Source of the DNA: Methanobrevibacter_A acididurans
GTDB lineage: Archaea > Methanobacteriota > Methanobacteria > Methanobacteriales > Methanobacteriaceae
NCBI RefSeq assembly: GCF_046197875.1
Contig: NZ_CP166991.1
Location: 1,615,995-1,679,994, forward strand
Reading direction: 5' to 3'
DNA: 64,000 nucleotides
Below the pieces are notes generated by a model. It was given only the letters and a program-made list of their open reading frames with translations, ran no database searches and had not been told where the DNA came from. Below, in pieces: positions 9,883 through 18,962 of the stretch. The stretch's first letter is position 1, and each line of letters begins with the position of its first letter. A program made the translations under genes and the position numbers.

Positions 9883-10752
9883 TTAATTTCTTTTAAATAA
9901 ATTTAAAATTAATTTTACAATAAATTGTAAAAAAATTCCAATATATACAATAAAATTTACAATAATAGAATATTTTTTTGTATAATGTTTTTTATAAAAT
10001 ATATACATTGATTTATGAAATTCATATACCAATTTAAAACTTTTTTTACTGCTAGAACCTTTATAATGTATAATTTCGCTTTTACCAAAATAAATTATTT
10101 TCCAACCGGATTCTTTAATTCTGTAACACCAATCGATATCTTCACCATACATAAAATAATCTTCATCAAGAAGACCAACTTGATTTATTACTTCCATTTT
10201 AACTAACATGAAAGCGCCGACTAAACAATCGATTTCATAAACTCCATTGTTATCTAAATCATCTAAGTTATAATTATTTATATCTGAATTTTTATTAGGA
10301 ATGTGAAATAATTTATAAAATGAGTTTATTGGATTTGGAAAACTACGTTTACATGCTTTATCTAACTCTCCATTTGGAAGAGAAACTTTACATCCTAAAG
10401 CCCCAACATCAGGATAGTTTTTAATATAATTTAAACATTGATTTAAAACATCCCCCTTGATTATAGTATCCGAATTTAAAAGCAATACATATTTAGAGGT
10501 GGATTTTTTAATAGCTAAATTATTTGCATATGCAAATCCCATATTAGAATTATTTTTTATAAAAATTATTTTATGATTTTTTACTTCTTTAAAGAAAGTT
10601 TTCTCTAATTTTTCTAAACTACCATCATCAGATTTATTATCTATTATTATAATATTATAAGTAAAATTGGGATTACTAAGCAATATTGAATTTATTGAAT
10701 TTTTTGTTAATTCATATGTCCTAAAATTAACTATTATTATTGATAAATCCAT
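9883..10752 (-). CDS. Family 2 glycosyltransferase, rhamnosyltransferase-like
   Basis: The 289-residue protein has a single GT-A domain: an opening strand DLSIIIVNFRTYELT, a nucleotide-sugar DxD-type motif in VLLLNSDTIIKG, and the acceptor-side GEDIDWCYRIKESGWKI motif with IIHYKGSSS. This motif set is typical of WbbL-type rhamnosyltransferases, and dTDP-rhamnose genes lie in the same locus. The C-terminal 40 residues form one or two hydrophobic helices with a lysine-arginine end, suggesting attachment to the inner face of the membrane. The start is preceded by a GGTTGGGG element. Donor and linkage are not determinable from sequence. Confidence 0.85.
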   Translation of the reverse strand: MDLSIIIVNFRTYELTKNSINSILLSNPNFTYNIIIIDNKSDDGSLEKLEKTFFKEVKNHKIIFIKNNSNMGFAYANNLAIKKSTSKYVLLLNSDTIIKGDVLNQCLNYIKNYPDVGALGCKVSLPNGELDKACKRSFPNPINSFYKLFHIPNKNSDINNYNLDDLDNNGVYEIDCLVGAFMLVKMEVINQVGLLDEDYFMYGEDIDWCYRIKESGWKIIYFGKSEIIHYKGSSSKKSFKLVYEFHKSMYIFYKKHYTKKYSIIVNFIVYIGIFLQFIVKLILNLFKRN

Positions 10753-10787
10753 TTTTTCCCCAACCTTATAATATTTTTAAAGAAAAT

Positions 10788-11759
10788 TTATTTTTTAAAT
10801 AATTTAATAGTGTTAACTATTAATTTCCACTCAATTTTAAAATAATTTTTAAAATTTTTATTTTGATAATGAACTTTTCTTATTTTACTTTTATCATTTA
10901 ATCCTTCTTTAATACCAGTTAAATAGACCTTCCCAAAACCTTTTTTAACAAAAAATAAATATTTTATTAAAAAACCTAAAAAAATAAATGCTATGTTAAT
11001 TATTTTTTGAGGAATTGGAAGATTTTTATAAATTACTAAAACATTATTTCGAGCAGATAAACGAATTTTAAATTCATTATATTTAGATCCACTACTTCCA
11101 CTCCCAATATGATAAACTATTGATTTAGGACAATATACATTTTTATATCCATTAATTTGTGCTCTGTAAGCTAAATCAACATCTTCCATGTAAGCAAAAA
11201 AATTTTCATCAAAACAGCCTAATTTTATTACTAAGGATCTTTTATATAAAGCTGCACCTGCACAACTACTAAATGTCTCTCTTTCTTTAGTATATTTATT
11301 TATATTTTGACCATTACCTACTTTTTTTGTATAAGCTAATAAAGTATATTCATCTCCAGCATCATCTATTAAATTCCTATTATTAAATTGAATCATTTTT
11401 GATGCTGATGAAAATATGAAATCATCTTTTGTAATACAATTTATCAAAGGAGATATAGAGTTATTATTTAATTCAACATCATTATTTAAGAATAATAATA
11501 ATTCAGATTGTGCTATTTTTATTCCCTGATTTGTTGCCTTTGCAAAACCTAAATTTTCTTTATTTTGGATTAAAATAATTTGTAAGGGATAATCTAAATT
11601 CTTTTGATAGTCTTTTATAATGTTCACACTATTATCTGTTGAACCATTATCAACAATGATAACTTCTCTTATATGTTTATTTTGACTGATTAAAGATTCA
11701 AAATATATATTTAAAAAATTTTCACCATTATAATTTGGGGTTATAATTGAAACTTTCAT
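10788..11759 (-). CDS. Family 2 glycosyltransferase
   Basis: The 323-residue GT-A enzyme starts KVSIITPNYNGENFL, has the donor-binding motif LFLNNDVEL near residue 92, and the MEDVDLAYRAQINGYKNVY acceptor-side motif followed by VYHIGSGSSG. It resembles the preceding gene and may be a second rhamnosyltransferase-like enzyme. A hydrophobic stretch at about 250-270 and a basic tail suggest membrane association. The ribosome-binding site is AGGT. It is in tight series with its neighbours (23 and 35 bases), so it is cotranscribed. Confidence 0.84.
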   Translation of the reverse strand: MKVSIITPNYNGENFLNIYFESLISQNKHIREVIIVDNGSTDNSVNIIKDYQKNLDYPLQIILIQNKENLGFAKATNQGIKIAQSELLLFLNNDVELNNNSISPLINCITKDDFIFSSASKMIQFNNRNLIDDAGDEYTLLAYTKKVGNGQNINKYTKERETFSSCAGAALYKRSLVIKLGCFDENFFAYMEDVDLAYRAQINGYKNVYCPKSIVYHIGSGSSGSKYNEFKIRLSARNNVLVIYKNLPIPQKIINIAFIFLGFLIKYLFFVKKGFGKVYLTGIKEGLNDKSKIRKVHYQNKNFKNYFKIEWKLIVNTIKLFKK

Positions 11760-11782
11760 TTAATTAACCTAATACTTAAATT

Positions 11783-12811
11783 TTAGATGCTGTTTTTAAA
11801 TGTTTTCCATAAAATATAATAAATTTTAGGACTTATTAAAAATATTTCTGTTTTAAATAAAAACAATAAGTCAGTTTTTTCATAAGGCTTAAAACCTCTA
11901 AGTTTTTTAACATAATCTATTTCTTTCATTTTATCCATTACTTTATTAAACGGATAATTTTTATAAAATAAATACATTAAATTTCCAAATATAGCTTTGG
12001 GTATCCTATAATTAGTGATTAAATCTATTAACTCTTCAACATAAGGATAATTAATTAATTCTTCTTTTGGCATATTATAATCATGATAATATATTGCTAA
12101 ATTTTCTAATATTTTTATAAAATTAAATCTTTCAAGAAAACTTTGAGATGTTGAAGATGAACTATTTTGTAAATAGAAATAACTTGGTTTAGCAGTATAA
12201 CCTACTTTTTTAACATGAATTAATGATTTTAATGCAAATTCAGTGTCTTCACCATAGGATACATTAGCAGTGAATCTTAAACCATTTTCATCTAAAATTT
12301 GTTTATCATACATTATCTGACAAAATCTAAATGGGATTTTCATCATTAATTCTTGTTTTATTAAATCATAATTCCCTATAATAGATTTACCCTTAATAGA
12401 ATCATATGCTGTTGGTTTGGTTAGTACTACTCCATCTTGACTAATTATTAACATTTGAGTAAAAGAAAAATCGCAATCTTTTTCTATTATTGATTCATAT
12501 AACCATTTAATATGATTTTTACCAATATAATCATCCCCATCCAAAAAAACTATATATTTTCCTTTAGCCAAATCTAAACCTTTGTTTCTAGCTGTACTAA
12601 CTCCTTTATTTTCTTGATAAAAAATTTGAAAAGGAATATTAGATTGAGATAGTAAATTATCAACTTTTTCTATACTATCATCATATGATCCATCATTAAT
12701 AATAATAACTTCAAAATCATTGAAAGTTTGGTTTATAAGAGATAATAATGTATTTTCTATGTAATTAGAATTGTTAAAAACTGGTATTATAACACTAACT
12801 TTTGGATTCAT
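11783..12811 (-). CDS. Family 2 glycosyltransferase, teichoic/capsule type
   Basis: The 342-residue protein has an N-terminal GT-A domain (PKVSVIIPVFNNSNYIENTL, VIINDGSYDDS, GKYIVFLDGDDYIG) followed by a helical C-terminal half typical of capsule and teichoic-acid glycosyltransferases of the TarS/EpsJ kind. SYGEDTEFALKSLIHVKKVG is the expected mid-domain motif. It sits directly downstream of tarJ-tarI, so decoration of a polyol-phosphate polymer is a reasonable guess, but this is inference. A GGAG ribosome-binding site precedes the ATG. Confidence 0.84.
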   Translation of the reverse strand: MNPKVSVIIPVFNNSNYIENTLLSLINQTFNDFEVIIINDGSYDDSIEKVDNLLSQSNIPFQIFYQENKGVSTARNKGLDLAKGKYIVFLDGDDYIGKNHIKWLYESIIEKDCDFSFTQMLIISQDGVVLTKPTAYDSIKGKSIIGNYDLIKQELMMKIPFRFCQIMYDKQILDENGLRFTANVSYGEDTEFALKSLIHVKKVGYTAKPSYFYLQNSSSSTSQSFLERFNFIKILENLAIYYHDYNMPKEELINYPYVEELIDLITNYRIPKAIFGNLMYLFYKNYPFNKVMDKMKEIDYVKKLRGFKPYEKTDLLFLFKTEIFLISPKIYYILWKTFKNSI

Positions 12812-12838
12812 TAAATATCTCCTTTTATTTCATGATTT

Positions 12839-13864
12839 TTATTTATTCCAAACTAAAACAGTTTTACCAAAATTTGAATTAAAATCTTTATCAAATGCTT
12901 TAGTAATATCATTTAAATTATTTATCTCAATTGTTTCATTGATAATATTTTCTAAGTATTCTAATATTTTTGGATTTTCTTTAAATAAATTAATAGCCCC
13001 TAAGAAATCTTTTCTACCACTACGTGTTGTTCCAAACAATATTAATCCTTTCTCTAAAATCATTCTAGTGTTAATTTGAATAGGATATTCAGATACTCCA
13101 AGTATAGAAATAGTGCCTTCCGGATTTATTAAATCTATAATTTGGGATATTGCGGACTGAGAATTTAATCCCCCTACAGCTTCAAATGCATGATCAATAG
13201 TTAAATCCTTTGGTATTTCATTGATTTTATAAGTTTTATCAACAAATGAAAACATTTCCAATTTTTCATCATTAACCCCAAAAACTATTATCTTTGAATT
13301 GGGAAATATAATTTTTAAGAGAAGAGAAGTGATATAACCTAAATTACCATCACCCCAAATACCTATAATATTTTTATTTTTATTAGAATGTTTTTTAAAT
13401 CTCAATATTGCTTGATAACTAACTGTAACAAGTTCAGTGAATGCTAAAACATTAAGATTACAATTATTAGGTATTTTAATTAATCTATCTGGTTTTAATG
13501 ATACATAATCTTCCATGAATCCATCATAACCACTAGATCTAAATTTACTAGAAGTTAAATAATTTTCAGCAATAACTTTATCATTTTCTATGGGAATATT
13601 AGGAATCATAACCACATTATCACCAACATTAAAATGACCAGTCCCATCTTTAATTACTTTACCTACACCTTCATGTATTAAAGCCATTGGAAGTTTATTA
13701 TTTAATACTTCTGGAACTCTACTACCTTGATAATATCTTTGATCTGCATTACAAATTGACAAGTGAGTTGGACGAACTATAACCTCATTTTCCAAATCAT
13801 TTATTTCTCCGTAAACCTCTTCAAATAACTTTGGAGAAACAAGTCTATATATAATATTAATCAT
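12839..13864 (-). CDS. tarJ: Ribulose-5-phosphate reductase, TarJ-like
   Basis: This zinc-alcohol-dehydrogenase-type enzyme should reduce D-ribulose 5-phosphate to D-ribitol 5-phosphate, the first step to CDP-ribitol. The resemblance to staphylococcal TarJ runs along the whole 341 residues as I recall it. Shared segments include MINIIYRLVSPKLFE, SICNADQRYYQGSR, LPMALIHEGVG, FRSSGYDGFM, IGIWGDGNLGYITSLLLK, DHAFEAVGG and ISILGVSE. I chose the ATG at 13864, not 13897: it matches the family N-terminus and is preceded by GGTGGT, and the upstream ATG has no such site. tarI ends 22 bases upstream, as in bacterial tarIJ pairs. Confidence 0.88.
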   Translation of the reverse strand: MINIIYRLVSPKLFEEVYGEINDLENEVIVRPTHLSICNADQRYYQGSRVPEVLNNKLPMALIHEGVGKVIKDGTGHFNVGDNVVMIPNIPIENDKVIAENYLTSSKFRSSGYDGFMEDYVSLKPDRLIKIPNNCNLNVLAFTELVTVSYQAILRFKKHSNKNKNIIGIWGDGNLGYITSLLLKIIFPNSKIIVFGVNDEKLEMFSFVDKTYKINEIPKDLTIDHAFEAVGGLNSQSAISQIIDLINPEGTISILGVSEYPIQINTRMILEKGLILFGTTRSGRKDFLGAINLFKENPKILEYLENIINETIEINNLNDITKAFDKDFNSNFGKTVLVWNK

Positions 13865-13886
13865 CAAATACCACCAATATTTTATA

Positions 13887-14591
13887 TTATTCTTCATTAA
13901 GAATTGAATTAGCTACTTTTAAATCATATGGATATGTAATTTTAATATTAGTTACTTCCCCATTAACTAAAAAAACATCCTCATTATTCATGATAAAAAT
14001 CTTTGCAGCATCAGTTAAAATTGATTTTTCATTATTAGATAATTTATTGTAAAGTTCTTTCAATTTGAGAATTTTAAAAGATTGGGGTGTTTGACCTTGA
14101 TACATATTTATTCTATTTGGAATATCACTAACAAATTGACCGTTTAAACTTTGAACAATTGTATCAGATGCAGGAATTATAGTATCACACGCACCATACT
14201 TAATTACAGCATTAATATTATCTTCAATGATCCTATGTGTAACAAATGGTCTTACTGAATCATGAGTAACAATGATATCTTCAGAATTAATTGAAAAATT
14301 AGATTCAATGTAATTAATAGCTTTCATAATAGTTTCATTTCTTACATTTCCTGCTTCAATAACTATTATATTTTGATTATCCTTTATGTATTTATTAATA
14401 AGATCTTTAGTATAATTAATCCATTGCTTTGGACATAAAACAATGATTTTATTAAAATTAGGATTAATATAAAATTTTTCTATAGTGTGAATTATTATAG
14501 GTTTATTTCCTAAGAAAAGAAATTGTTTAGGTTTATCTACATTTCCCATTCTAATTCCAGTTCCACCTGCTAAAATAGCCGCAAATATCAT
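13887..14591 (-). CDS. tarI: D-ribitol-5-phosphate cytidylyltransferase, TarI-like
   Basis: The enzyme would join CTP and ribitol 5-phosphate into CDP-ribitol. It belongs to the IspD/TarI family: AAILAGGTGIRMGNVDKPKQ binds CTP, VTHDSVRPFVTHRII is conserved, and MYQGQTPQSFK lies near residue 165. TarI and IspD share these motifs. I favour TarI because tarJ is directly downstream, the sequence follows staphylococcal TarI closely, and archaea make isoprenoids by the mevalonate route and have no need of IspD. The start at 14591 has a GGTGA site six bases upstream; the in-frame ATG at 14603 has none. Confidence 0.88.
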   Translation of the reverse strand: MIFAAILAGGTGIRMGNVDKPKQFLFLGNKPIIIHTIEKFYINPNFNKIIVLCPKQWINYTKDLINKYIKDNQNIIVIEAGNVRNETIMKAINYIESNFSINSEDIIVTHDSVRPFVTHRIIEDNINAVIKYGACDTIIPASDTIVQSLNGQFVSDIPNRINMYQGQTPQSFKILKLKELYNKLSNNEKSILTDAAKIFIMNNEDVFLVNGEVTNIKITYPYDLKVANSILNEE

Positions 14592-14735
14592 GTTTTTCAC
14601 CATTAAATAAAAAGTTCTTTAAACTCAAAATAACAAAGTTTATAGAATATATTATCTTAATTATGTTTTTCATTATAAATAATATTTATATTTATTATAT
14701 TGAATCCTTAAAAATAGGGTTTTAAAATTTTGTAA

Positions 14736-15851
14736 TTAATTTTTTAATACATAATCAAGAATTCGTTTAGAAGACATATCATCAAAATAATCAAATTGAT
14801 AGTTTGCAAAACTACCAATTTTATCAAAATCAAAATTTAAAGATTTAATTGTATCAATTAATTCTTGTGAATCATAAACGATAGGTCCCGGAACATTTTT
14901 TTTATAATTATAATAAAACCCTCGTTCTTTAGTTTCATAATCTTCTAAATCAAAACTAAAGAAAATAGATGGCTTTTTCAAGAAACTAAACTCAATCATA
15001 ATAGAAGAATAATCGGTAATTAATATATCTGACAATAACAATAACTCTTGCTCATTTTCATAATGAGTGCAATCTATAACTTCATTTGATTTTAAAATTT
15101 TAAATATATTAGAATTTTCACTAACAACTTCTCTTATTTTTGGATGTAATCTTACAATTAAAGCATAATCTTTACCTAATTGATTATTAAATTTTTTAAC
15201 ATCGAAAAAATTAAAAATATTAGCATATTTCTCATTTTCCCTAAATGTAGGGGCATAAAGTATAATTTTCTTATTTTTAATTTCTGGATGTTCTTTTTCA
15301 AAATTAATTCGTATTTTATTTAAATTTTTTTCAGACAAATTTTCCTTTGAATAAAAATCAGTTTTAGGAATTCCAAGAGGTAAAATTTTATTTTTATTAA
15401 TATTAAAAGCATTTTTGTAAAAATCAATTATATTATGAGAAGTAACTATAAGATATGTTGTTTTTCTAGATATTTCACTTAATAATTCTTTTCTAGATTC
15501 ATCTTTTAGTATAGAATAACCAAATTTCTTAAAAGCCCCTGGTGCATGCCATAATTGGATTATTTTAACATCCCTATTAAAATTCATAAATGCCATTGGA
15601 AAAAAGTTATCATTTAAAAAAATATATTTAGAAGTTGCTAAATTATAAAAATTTAATAATGAAATTTTATCTTTTTTAAAAAAAGTATAATCATAATCAG
15701 ATTCTTCTTTATTTAATTCCTTGATAATATATTTAAAATTATCTTCAAATGACTTATTTTTATCTGTTATGAAAGTTATTTTATTTGATTTTAATGGAAA
15801 AATTCTACAAATATTAAAAAAAAATCCCATTAGCTTGTGTTTAAAGTACAT
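14736..15851 (-). CDS. CDP-polyol phosphotransferase, TagF/TarL-like polymerase
   Basis: The family transfers glycerol or ribitol phosphate from the CDP-activated form to a growing lipid-linked polymer at the inner membrane face. Hallmarks seen are IQLWHAPGAFKKFGYS (catalytic-type histidine) near residue 100, IVRLHPKI, and the C-terminal signature ITDYSSIMIEFSFLKKPSIF followed by KERGFYYNYKKNVPGPIV. The 371 residues correspond to the catalytic domain; the long extra N-terminal domain of large TagF proteins is missing. The ATG at 15851 is preceded by AGGTCA, whereas extension to 15875 would use TTG. With tarIJ beside it, ribitol phosphate is the likelier unit, but glycerol phosphate is not excluded. 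Confidence 0.86.
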   Translation of the reverse strand: MYFKHKLMGFFFNICRIFPLKSNKITFITDKNKSFEDNFKYIIKELNKEESDYDYTFFKKDKISLLNFYNLATSKYIFLNDNFFPMAFMNFNRDVKIIQLWHAPGAFKKFGYSILKDESRKELLSEISRKTTYLIVTSHNIIDFYKNAFNINKNKILPLGIPKTDFYSKENLSEKNLNKIRINFEKEHPEIKNKKIILYAPTFRENEKYANIFNFFDVKKFNNQLGKDYALIVRLHPKIREVVSENSNIFKILKSNEVIDCTHYENEQELLLLSDILITDYSSIMIEFSFLKKPSIFFSFDLEDYETKERGFYYNYKKNVPGPIVYDSQELIDTIKSLNFDFDKIGSFANYQFDYFDDMSSKRILDYVLKN

Positions 15852-15885
15852 ACAATGACCTAAAAGTTTTAACAAAAATTTTTAA

Positions 15886-16920
15886 TTAATATAATTCAAT
15901 ATTATGTAACTCCTCTGCTGATGCTTCTTTAGCTGTTTCAATATAAGCATCACAAACTTCATCAACATCCCCATCCATAACAAGATTACCGTGATCTAAC
16001 CATAAAACTCTTTTACATAATTGTCTAATTTGATCAACAGAATGTGAAACTAAAAATACGGTTACTCCAGAACCCATCATAGATTTAAGTTTATCTCCAC
16101 TTTTTTTCTTAAATTTTACATCCCCAACAGATAAGACTTCATCTAAAATTAAAATATCTGGTTCAACTATAGTTGCAACTGAAAAACCTAATTTAGATAG
16201 CATACCTGAAGAATAATTTTTAATTGGAACTTGAATAAATTCACCTAACTCGGAAAAATCAACTATTTCATCATATTTTGATTGTAAAAAATCTTTTTGA
16301 TATCCTAAAATTGCACCATTTAAAAAAATATTTTCTTCACCAGTATAATTATAATCAAAACCTGCACCTAATTCAAGTAAAGGTGCAATTCTACCATGAG
16401 ACTCAACATTACCTTTAGTTGGTTTCATAACCCCTGCTAAAATTTTCAATAATGTACTTTTTCCAGCTCCATTAAATCCTATTATACCTACTCTTTCACC
16501 TTTATGAACTGTGAAAGAAAGATTATTTAATGCTAAAAAATGTGTTTTAGGTTTAATCTCGTGTTTAATCCTTTTTATAACATATTCTTTTAGATTATCT
16601 ACTTTTTCTTGATTTAAATTAAATTCCATTGTTAAATTTTCTACTTTTATGGCTATTTCATTAGAAATATTATAAGGAAGTGATTGAAATTCATTATCTT
16701 CTTCTTTAGTGTTTATATCATTAATTGTACTTCCTAAACCTTGTTCATCTAAAAAATTATCAGAATGATTTTTATCCCTTTCTATTAATTGACCAGAGGT
16801 TTTAGAGAGACTATAATTTTTATTTACTTTAATAAGATTTTTATCTTTCTCAGCTTTTTTCTTTGCATCTTCAATAGATTTTTCTATGATCTCATTATTT
16901 GATTCAATATCAGCACCCAT
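15886..16920 (-). CDS. tagH: Polyol-phosphate/teichoic acid ABC exporter, ATPase subunit (TagH-like)
   Basis: This is the ATP-hydrolysing half of a TagGH-type exporter that flips lipid-linked polymer across the membrane. The ABC domain begins near residue 90 (IAIKVENLTMEFN), with Walker A GFNGAGKST at about 148-156, the signature NYSSGMLSKLGF near 233 and Walker B ILILDEVLSVGD near 255. The first 85 residues are an unusual charged, probably disordered extension (lysine-, glutamate- and asparagine-rich) ahead of the normal TagH start. There is no long C-terminal polymer-binding domain as in Wzt. A strong GGAGG site precedes the ATG. tagG lies directly upstream. Confidence 0.88.
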   Translation of the reverse strand: MGADIESNNEIIEKSIEDAKKKAEKDKNLIKVNKNYSLSKTSGQLIERDKNHSDNFLDEQGLGSTINDINTKEEDNEFQSLPYNISNEIAIKVENLTMEFNLNQEKVDNLKEYVIKRIKHEIKPKTHFLALNNLSFTVHKGERVGIIGFNGAGKSTLLKILAGVMKPTKGNVESHGRIAPLLELGAGFDYNYTGEENIFLNGAILGYQKDFLQSKYDEIVDFSELGEFIQVPIKNYSSGMLSKLGFSVATIVEPDILILDEVLSVGDVKFKKKSGDKLKSMMGSGVTVFLVSHSVDQIRQLCKRVLWLDHGNLVMDGDVDEVCDAYIETAKEASAEELHNIELY

Positions 16921-16952
16921 TATTTAACCTCCTCTTTAATTTTGTCATTTTT

Positions 16953-17735
16953 TTATAAATATAATATGAATTTATCTTGGTATTTGTAAAAAATATACAT
17001 TCCTATAAATAATAATACAAATGCAACTATTCCCAATACAATCATGTATTTTATATTAGGAAATATTCCTCCTAGAATAGCATCCCGTGCTCCAGCAATA
17101 GCTAAATAAACAGGATTTAATTCAAATAAAAATTGATATTGTTGAGGTAATACTTCAACAGGATAAAATATTGCTGATGCATACATTAAAGTCATAGTGA
17201 AAACACCATACAAATATCTAATATCTGTGAAAAATGTTGTTAAAGTAGCTAAGATTAAACCTACACCAATCGCCATTATAACTAATAAGAATACTGGAAT
17301 TATTGTAAATATTATAGTAGGATGGAATGGTGCATTTGTAACAAGCATTACTAAAACTAGTACTACTAAAGATATTAAAAAATTAACTAATTCCGAACAG
17401 GTTGTCCCAAGTGCAAACATATACTTTGGAAGGTAAATTTTTTTAATTATGCCAGCATTCCCTTTAATTGATTCCATTGCACCATTAGTAGCAGCATTAA
17501 ATAAGTTAAATATTAAAAATCCTGTTAAAAAATAAACTGGGAAATTATCAATTGACATTTGAAAGACATAAGAAAAAATAAAGGTTAATACAACCATAGT
17601 TAATAATGGATTTAAAAAACTCCATAATAAACCTAAAACAGAATCCTTATATTTACCTTTTATATCTCTTTTCACAAGTTCTACTAACAAAAATTTATAT
17701 TTAGTAAAATTTGAAATAAAACGTTTATCAAACAT
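16953..17735 (-). CDS. tagG: Polyol-phosphate/teichoic acid ABC exporter, permease subunit (TagG-like)
   Basis: The 260-residue protein has six membrane helices and the ABC-2 exporter pattern: an N-terminal amphipathic ELVKRDIKGKYKDSVLGLLW, then FLNPLLTMVVLTFIFSYVFQ, and a C-terminal LFELNPVYLAIAGARDAILG. It should form the channel paired with the TagH-like ATPase encoded immediately downstream (32-base gap). The gene starts a run of tagG-tagH-tagF-like. A 166-base gap upstream (17736-17901) may carry a promoter. The start is supported by AGGT eight bases before the ATG. Confidence 0.88.
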   Translation of the reverse strand: MFDKRFISNFTKYKFLLVELVKRDIKGKYKDSVLGLLWSFLNPLLTMVVLTFIFSYVFQMSIDNFPVYFLTGFLIFNLFNAATNGAMESIKGNAGIIKKIYLPKYMFALGTTCSELVNFLISLVVLVLVMLVTNAPFHPTIIFTIIPVFLLVIMAIGVGLILATLTTFFTDIRYLYGVFTMTLMYASAIFYPVEVLPQQYQFLFELNPVYLAIAGARDAILGGIFPNIKYMIVLGIVAFVLLFIGMYIFYKYQDKFILYL

Positions 17736-17901
17736 TGCAATACCTAATTAGTTTTTAATATTCTTTCTTAAGATTTTAAAATTAGATTAAATAAAATTAG
17801 TAATCTAAATATTAAATTATTAATTTTATTATTTATTTCTTCTTTTATAAAAATTACCATTTAAAATAAAAAAATTTTATGAAATTTTATAAAGTATATA
17901 A

Positions 17902-18954
17902 TTAAATTTTAAGTTTATGAATAAAATTCTTAATTTTCATTCTTCTTTTTCTGGATTTTTTGATATTATTAGAAGCTTTGACAAATTCATCAAAATTATT
18001 ATCTTTAAGTGGTTTAACTAATGGAATATAAATTATTTCACCAAAATCAGGAGTATATTTTAATTGTTCATTTAATATAGGTCCCATTCTTTCTGCAAGA
18101 TCTTTTTTATCCCTATTTGAAATATTACTAGCAATGAAACTTGTTAACCAAAATACTAAATGAGCCCGGAATACATTTGAAAAATATTTCTCTTGATTTA
18201 AATTTTTTAACATGTCCCATGTTTCATAATAGCCTGAAATCATAGCACCTAAATATTTTTTATTTCGAACATGAATAGTTGATTTATCTTCATCGGTATC
18301 ACGTATCTTATAATTATAACCAAAGTAATTATCCAAATAGACAATAGATTTAGATTGTAATAAGACATTTATGAAAAAATTTAAATCTTCAGCTAACATT
18401 CCTTCTAAGAATCGTATATTATGTTCTTTAAGAAAAGATTTTCTAAACAATTTTATCCATATTGCAGGACCTATGTCAAAAAATCTTAAATCTTCATCTA
18501 TTGAACTAATTTTTATTTTATCGAAATCCGGACCGAAAATATATGTATGTTTTTCTTTTATACCATTGTATTCTTCAAAATAATTGGAAGATACCATATC
18601 TGCATTTTCTTTAGTTATGGTGTTATATAAATGTTCGAATGCATCTATTTCGTAATTATCATCATGATCCATTACAATTACATAATCACTAGTAGAAGCA
18701 TTAATACCAACATTACGAGGACGACCGGGAAATCCAGAATTTTCTTCTAAATAAATAACTTTAATATTAGAATATTTTGAAACATAATCATCAATAATAC
18801 TTAAAGTTAAAGGATCAGAAGACTTATCATCAACCAATATTACCTCAACATTCTCAAAACCAATAGACTGATTAATAATACTACCTAAAGACTCATGCAA
18901 AAAAACACCAGTATTAAAAGTAGGAATAATCACACTTAACTTATACTTAGACAT
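17902..18954 (-). CDS. Family 2 glycosyltransferase, mosaic copy A
   Basis: The 350-residue GT-A enzyme opens SKYKLSVIIPTFNTGVFLHE, with VILVDDKSSD and VIVMDHDDNYEID as donor-site motifs and FLEGMLAEDLNFFINVLL further on. About the first 106 residues are identical to the next gene upstream except for one residue (DHDDN against DHDDS); after that the two diverge strongly. The C-terminus is very basic (KKSRKRRMKIKNFIHKLKI), probably a membrane-surface anchor. The ATG at 18954 is used for MSKYK; an in-frame ATG at 18963 overlaps the stop of the upstream gene as TAATG, so translational coupling is likely either way. Confidence 0.84.
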   Translation of the reverse strand: MSKYKLSVIIPTFNTGVFLHESLGSIINQSIGFENVEVILVDDKSSDPLTLSIIDDYVSKYSNIKVIYLEENSGFPGRPRNVGINASTSDYVIVMDHDDNYEIDAFEHLYNTITKENADMVSSNYFEEYNGIKEKHTYIFGPDFDKIKISSIDEDLRFFDIGPAIWIKLFRKSFLKEHNIRFLEGMLAEDLNFFINVLLQSKSIVYLDNYFGYNYKIRDTDEDKSTIHVRNKKYLGAMISGYYETWDMLKNLNQEKYFSNVFRAHLVFWLTSFIASNISNRDKKDLAERMGPILNEQLKYTPDFGEIIYIPLVKPLKDNNFDEFVKASNNIKKSRKRRMKIKNFIHKLKI

Positions 18955-18962
18955 TGTAATCA
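18598..18962 (-). repeat. 365-bp near-identical block, copy A (partner 19713-20077)
   Basis: Aligned by eye with an offset of 1,115 bases, this block and 19713-20077 differ at only one base (18656, T against C). It covers the start codon region and the N-terminal GT-A half of two adjacent genes. Similarity falls sharply at the inner boundary. Confidence 0.9.

Noticed and set aside
13887..14591. IspD of the non-mevalonate isoprenoid pathway
   Set aside because: TarJ is adjacent, the sequence follows TarI, and archaea use mevalonate routes.
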